Part shown: in pieces, positions 63,343-64,000 of the stretch | Position numbering within the stretch: position 1 is the first letter of the stretch | How the letters are laid out: the number at the start of each line of letters is the position of its first letter | From: Carnegiea gigantea | Lineage: Eukaryota; Streptophyta; Magnoliopsida; Caryophyllales; Cactaceae | Reading direction: 5' to 3' | DNA: 64,000 bases | NCBI GenBank assembly: GCA_029747015.1 | Contig: JAKOGI010002798.1 | Span: 1-64,000 of the forward strand | Program-made: the position numbers and the translations under genes | Notes under the pieces: model-generated | What the model was told of the DNA's origin: nothing | The model's input: only the letters and a program-made list of their open reading frames with translations | Databases searched by the model: none

Positions 63343-64000
63343 ATGTCCTCTAGTCTCACACCCGAGCAAGTGGCGGAACAAGCCTTGAGGGAGAAAGCCG
63401 AGGTAGAAGCTCAACTGAAGTACCTCCAAAAGCAACTAGGACAACTTATGGAAGAAAAGAAGAGAGGCTTATGGAGCTCAAAGAGCTCAATCAAGTATCA
63501 AGACTCGGATGACTCCGAGGGAAGCAACCCCATTAGTGACTCAAGTGAAGGGGAGCTTGCACCAAGGTCCCAACGACATCAAAGGTCAAGAGGACGAAAC
63601 TTTGGTGATTTTAAAGTCGACATTCCGGAGTTCGAAGGACAACTAGACCCGGACATCTTCCTTGATTGGCTTCAAACGGTGGAAAGAGTATTTGAATACA
63701 AGGACATTCCGGAAAGCAAAAAGGTAAAGCTAGTAGCCTTGAAGCTTCGTAAATATGCTTCCATATGGTGGTCTAATGTTGTGTCCAAAAGGGTGAGAAA
63801 AGGGAAAAGTAAGATAAAGACTTGGGAGCAAATGAAATCCAAACTTAAAGCCAAGTTCTTAACCCCACACTATCTTCAAGACAATTTCCTTAAACTCCAC
63901 CACCTCCGACAAGGTTCAAAGAGTGTAGAGGAGTATACTAGGGACTTTGAACAACTTCTTCTAAAGTGTGATTTGAGGGAAGATGATTCCCAAACCTTGA
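63343..64000 (+). CDS. gag: R gag, N-terminal 219 codons, open at the window end
   Basis: It starts MSSSLTPEQVAEQALREK, very like K. A coiled coil (about residues 5-45) and a Ser/Asp-rich linker precede the capsid-like domain (VDIPEFEGQLDPDIFLDW, LRKYASIWW, VEEYTRDFEQLLLKCDL). There is no stop in the visible part. The knuckle and any pol lie beyond the edge. Confidence 0.88.
   Translation, partial: MSSSLTPEQVAEQALREKAEVEAQLKYLQKQLGQLMEEKKRGLWSSKSSIKYQDSDDSEGSNPISDSSEGELAPRSQRHQRSRGRNFGDFKVDIPEFEGQLDPDIFLDWLQTVERVFEYKDIPESKKVKLVALKLRKYASIWWSNVVSKRVRKGKSKIKTWEQMKSKLKAKFLTPHYLQDNFLKLHHLRQGSKSVEEYTRDFEQLLLKCDLREDDSQTL

Larger units (their letters stand above)
61938..64000 (+). mobile_element. 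Element R: 5' part of a CRM-like retrotransposon, continues past the window
   Basis: R has a 5' LTR (61938-63055), PBS, leader with two modules, and gag open to the last base. It is inserted in the second L copy; the left flank is CCCTT. Whether it carries pol cannot be seen. Confidence 0.88.

Overview
This window looks like a block of plant nuclear DNA, most likely from a dicot, made almost entirely of Ty3/gypsy LTR retrotransposons nested inside one another. I found no host gene, tRNA, rRNA or CRISPR. The evidence is LTRs that begin TGATG and end CATCA, a TGGTATCAGAGC primer-binding site (initiator-Met tRNA type) after the 5' LTRs, 5-bp target-site duplications (TSDs), and gag-pol proteins with a CCHC knuckle, a DGGS protease, a YFDD reverse transcriptase, RNase H and integrase. 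The pol sequence, the LTR ends and an integrase frame that runs on into the 3' LTR fit the CRM chromovirus lineage. That lineage call is inference from remembered family features, not a search.

Left block (1-18392, + strand). Element A is autonomous-type pol, visible as 1-1812, 6326-6371 and 15035-17062. It is split by D (1813-6320, gag-only, TSD CGGTA) and by a three-LTR composite of an autonomous-type element E and a gag-only element E2 (6372-15034). A itself lies in the gag of B (17063-18392), and B lies in the gag of C (18393-18862, - strand).

Middle block (18863-41311). S (19128-21104) is a solo LTR with TSD AATAA. F (21311-25214, - strand) is a complete gag-only element with an intact 480-codon frame and TSD GCAAT. 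A stretch of unassigned DNA follows, with a minisatellite and a SINE-like insertion (26356-26482). Next come fragments G and O, solo LTR I (30208-31376, TSD GAAAG), and H (32195-41117, gag-only, TSD TTTAC). The 5' LTR of H is split by J (32775-37257, TSD GGTAA), which carries LTR, gag, LTR and then an inverted LTR. I and H both sit in the 3' LTR of N, a decayed - strand autonomous-type element.

Right block (41312-64000). N pol is split by M (43791-48037, - strand, gag-protease only, TSD GTTTT). LTR P (48056) contains Q, whose LTR contains K (49612-56490, full gag-pol with a few disabling changes) and whose gag contains L (57156-61937, tandem gag-protease elements, - strand). L is entered by R (61938 to the window end), whose visible gag is open.

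The elements appear to form an autonomous/non-autonomous community. A, E, K and N encode pol. D, F, G, H, J, E2, L and M encode only gag-like or gag-protease proteins and would need enzymes in trans. Three cis signals recur in the predicted 5' leader RNA across families: a GC-rich paired-palindrome module about 38 nt long (21 copies in 11 elements), a stem-loop with a conserved loop and covarying stems in R/U5, and a second hairpin just upstream of it. Several families also continue a protein frame into the LTR. These shared signals are the most interesting content of the window.
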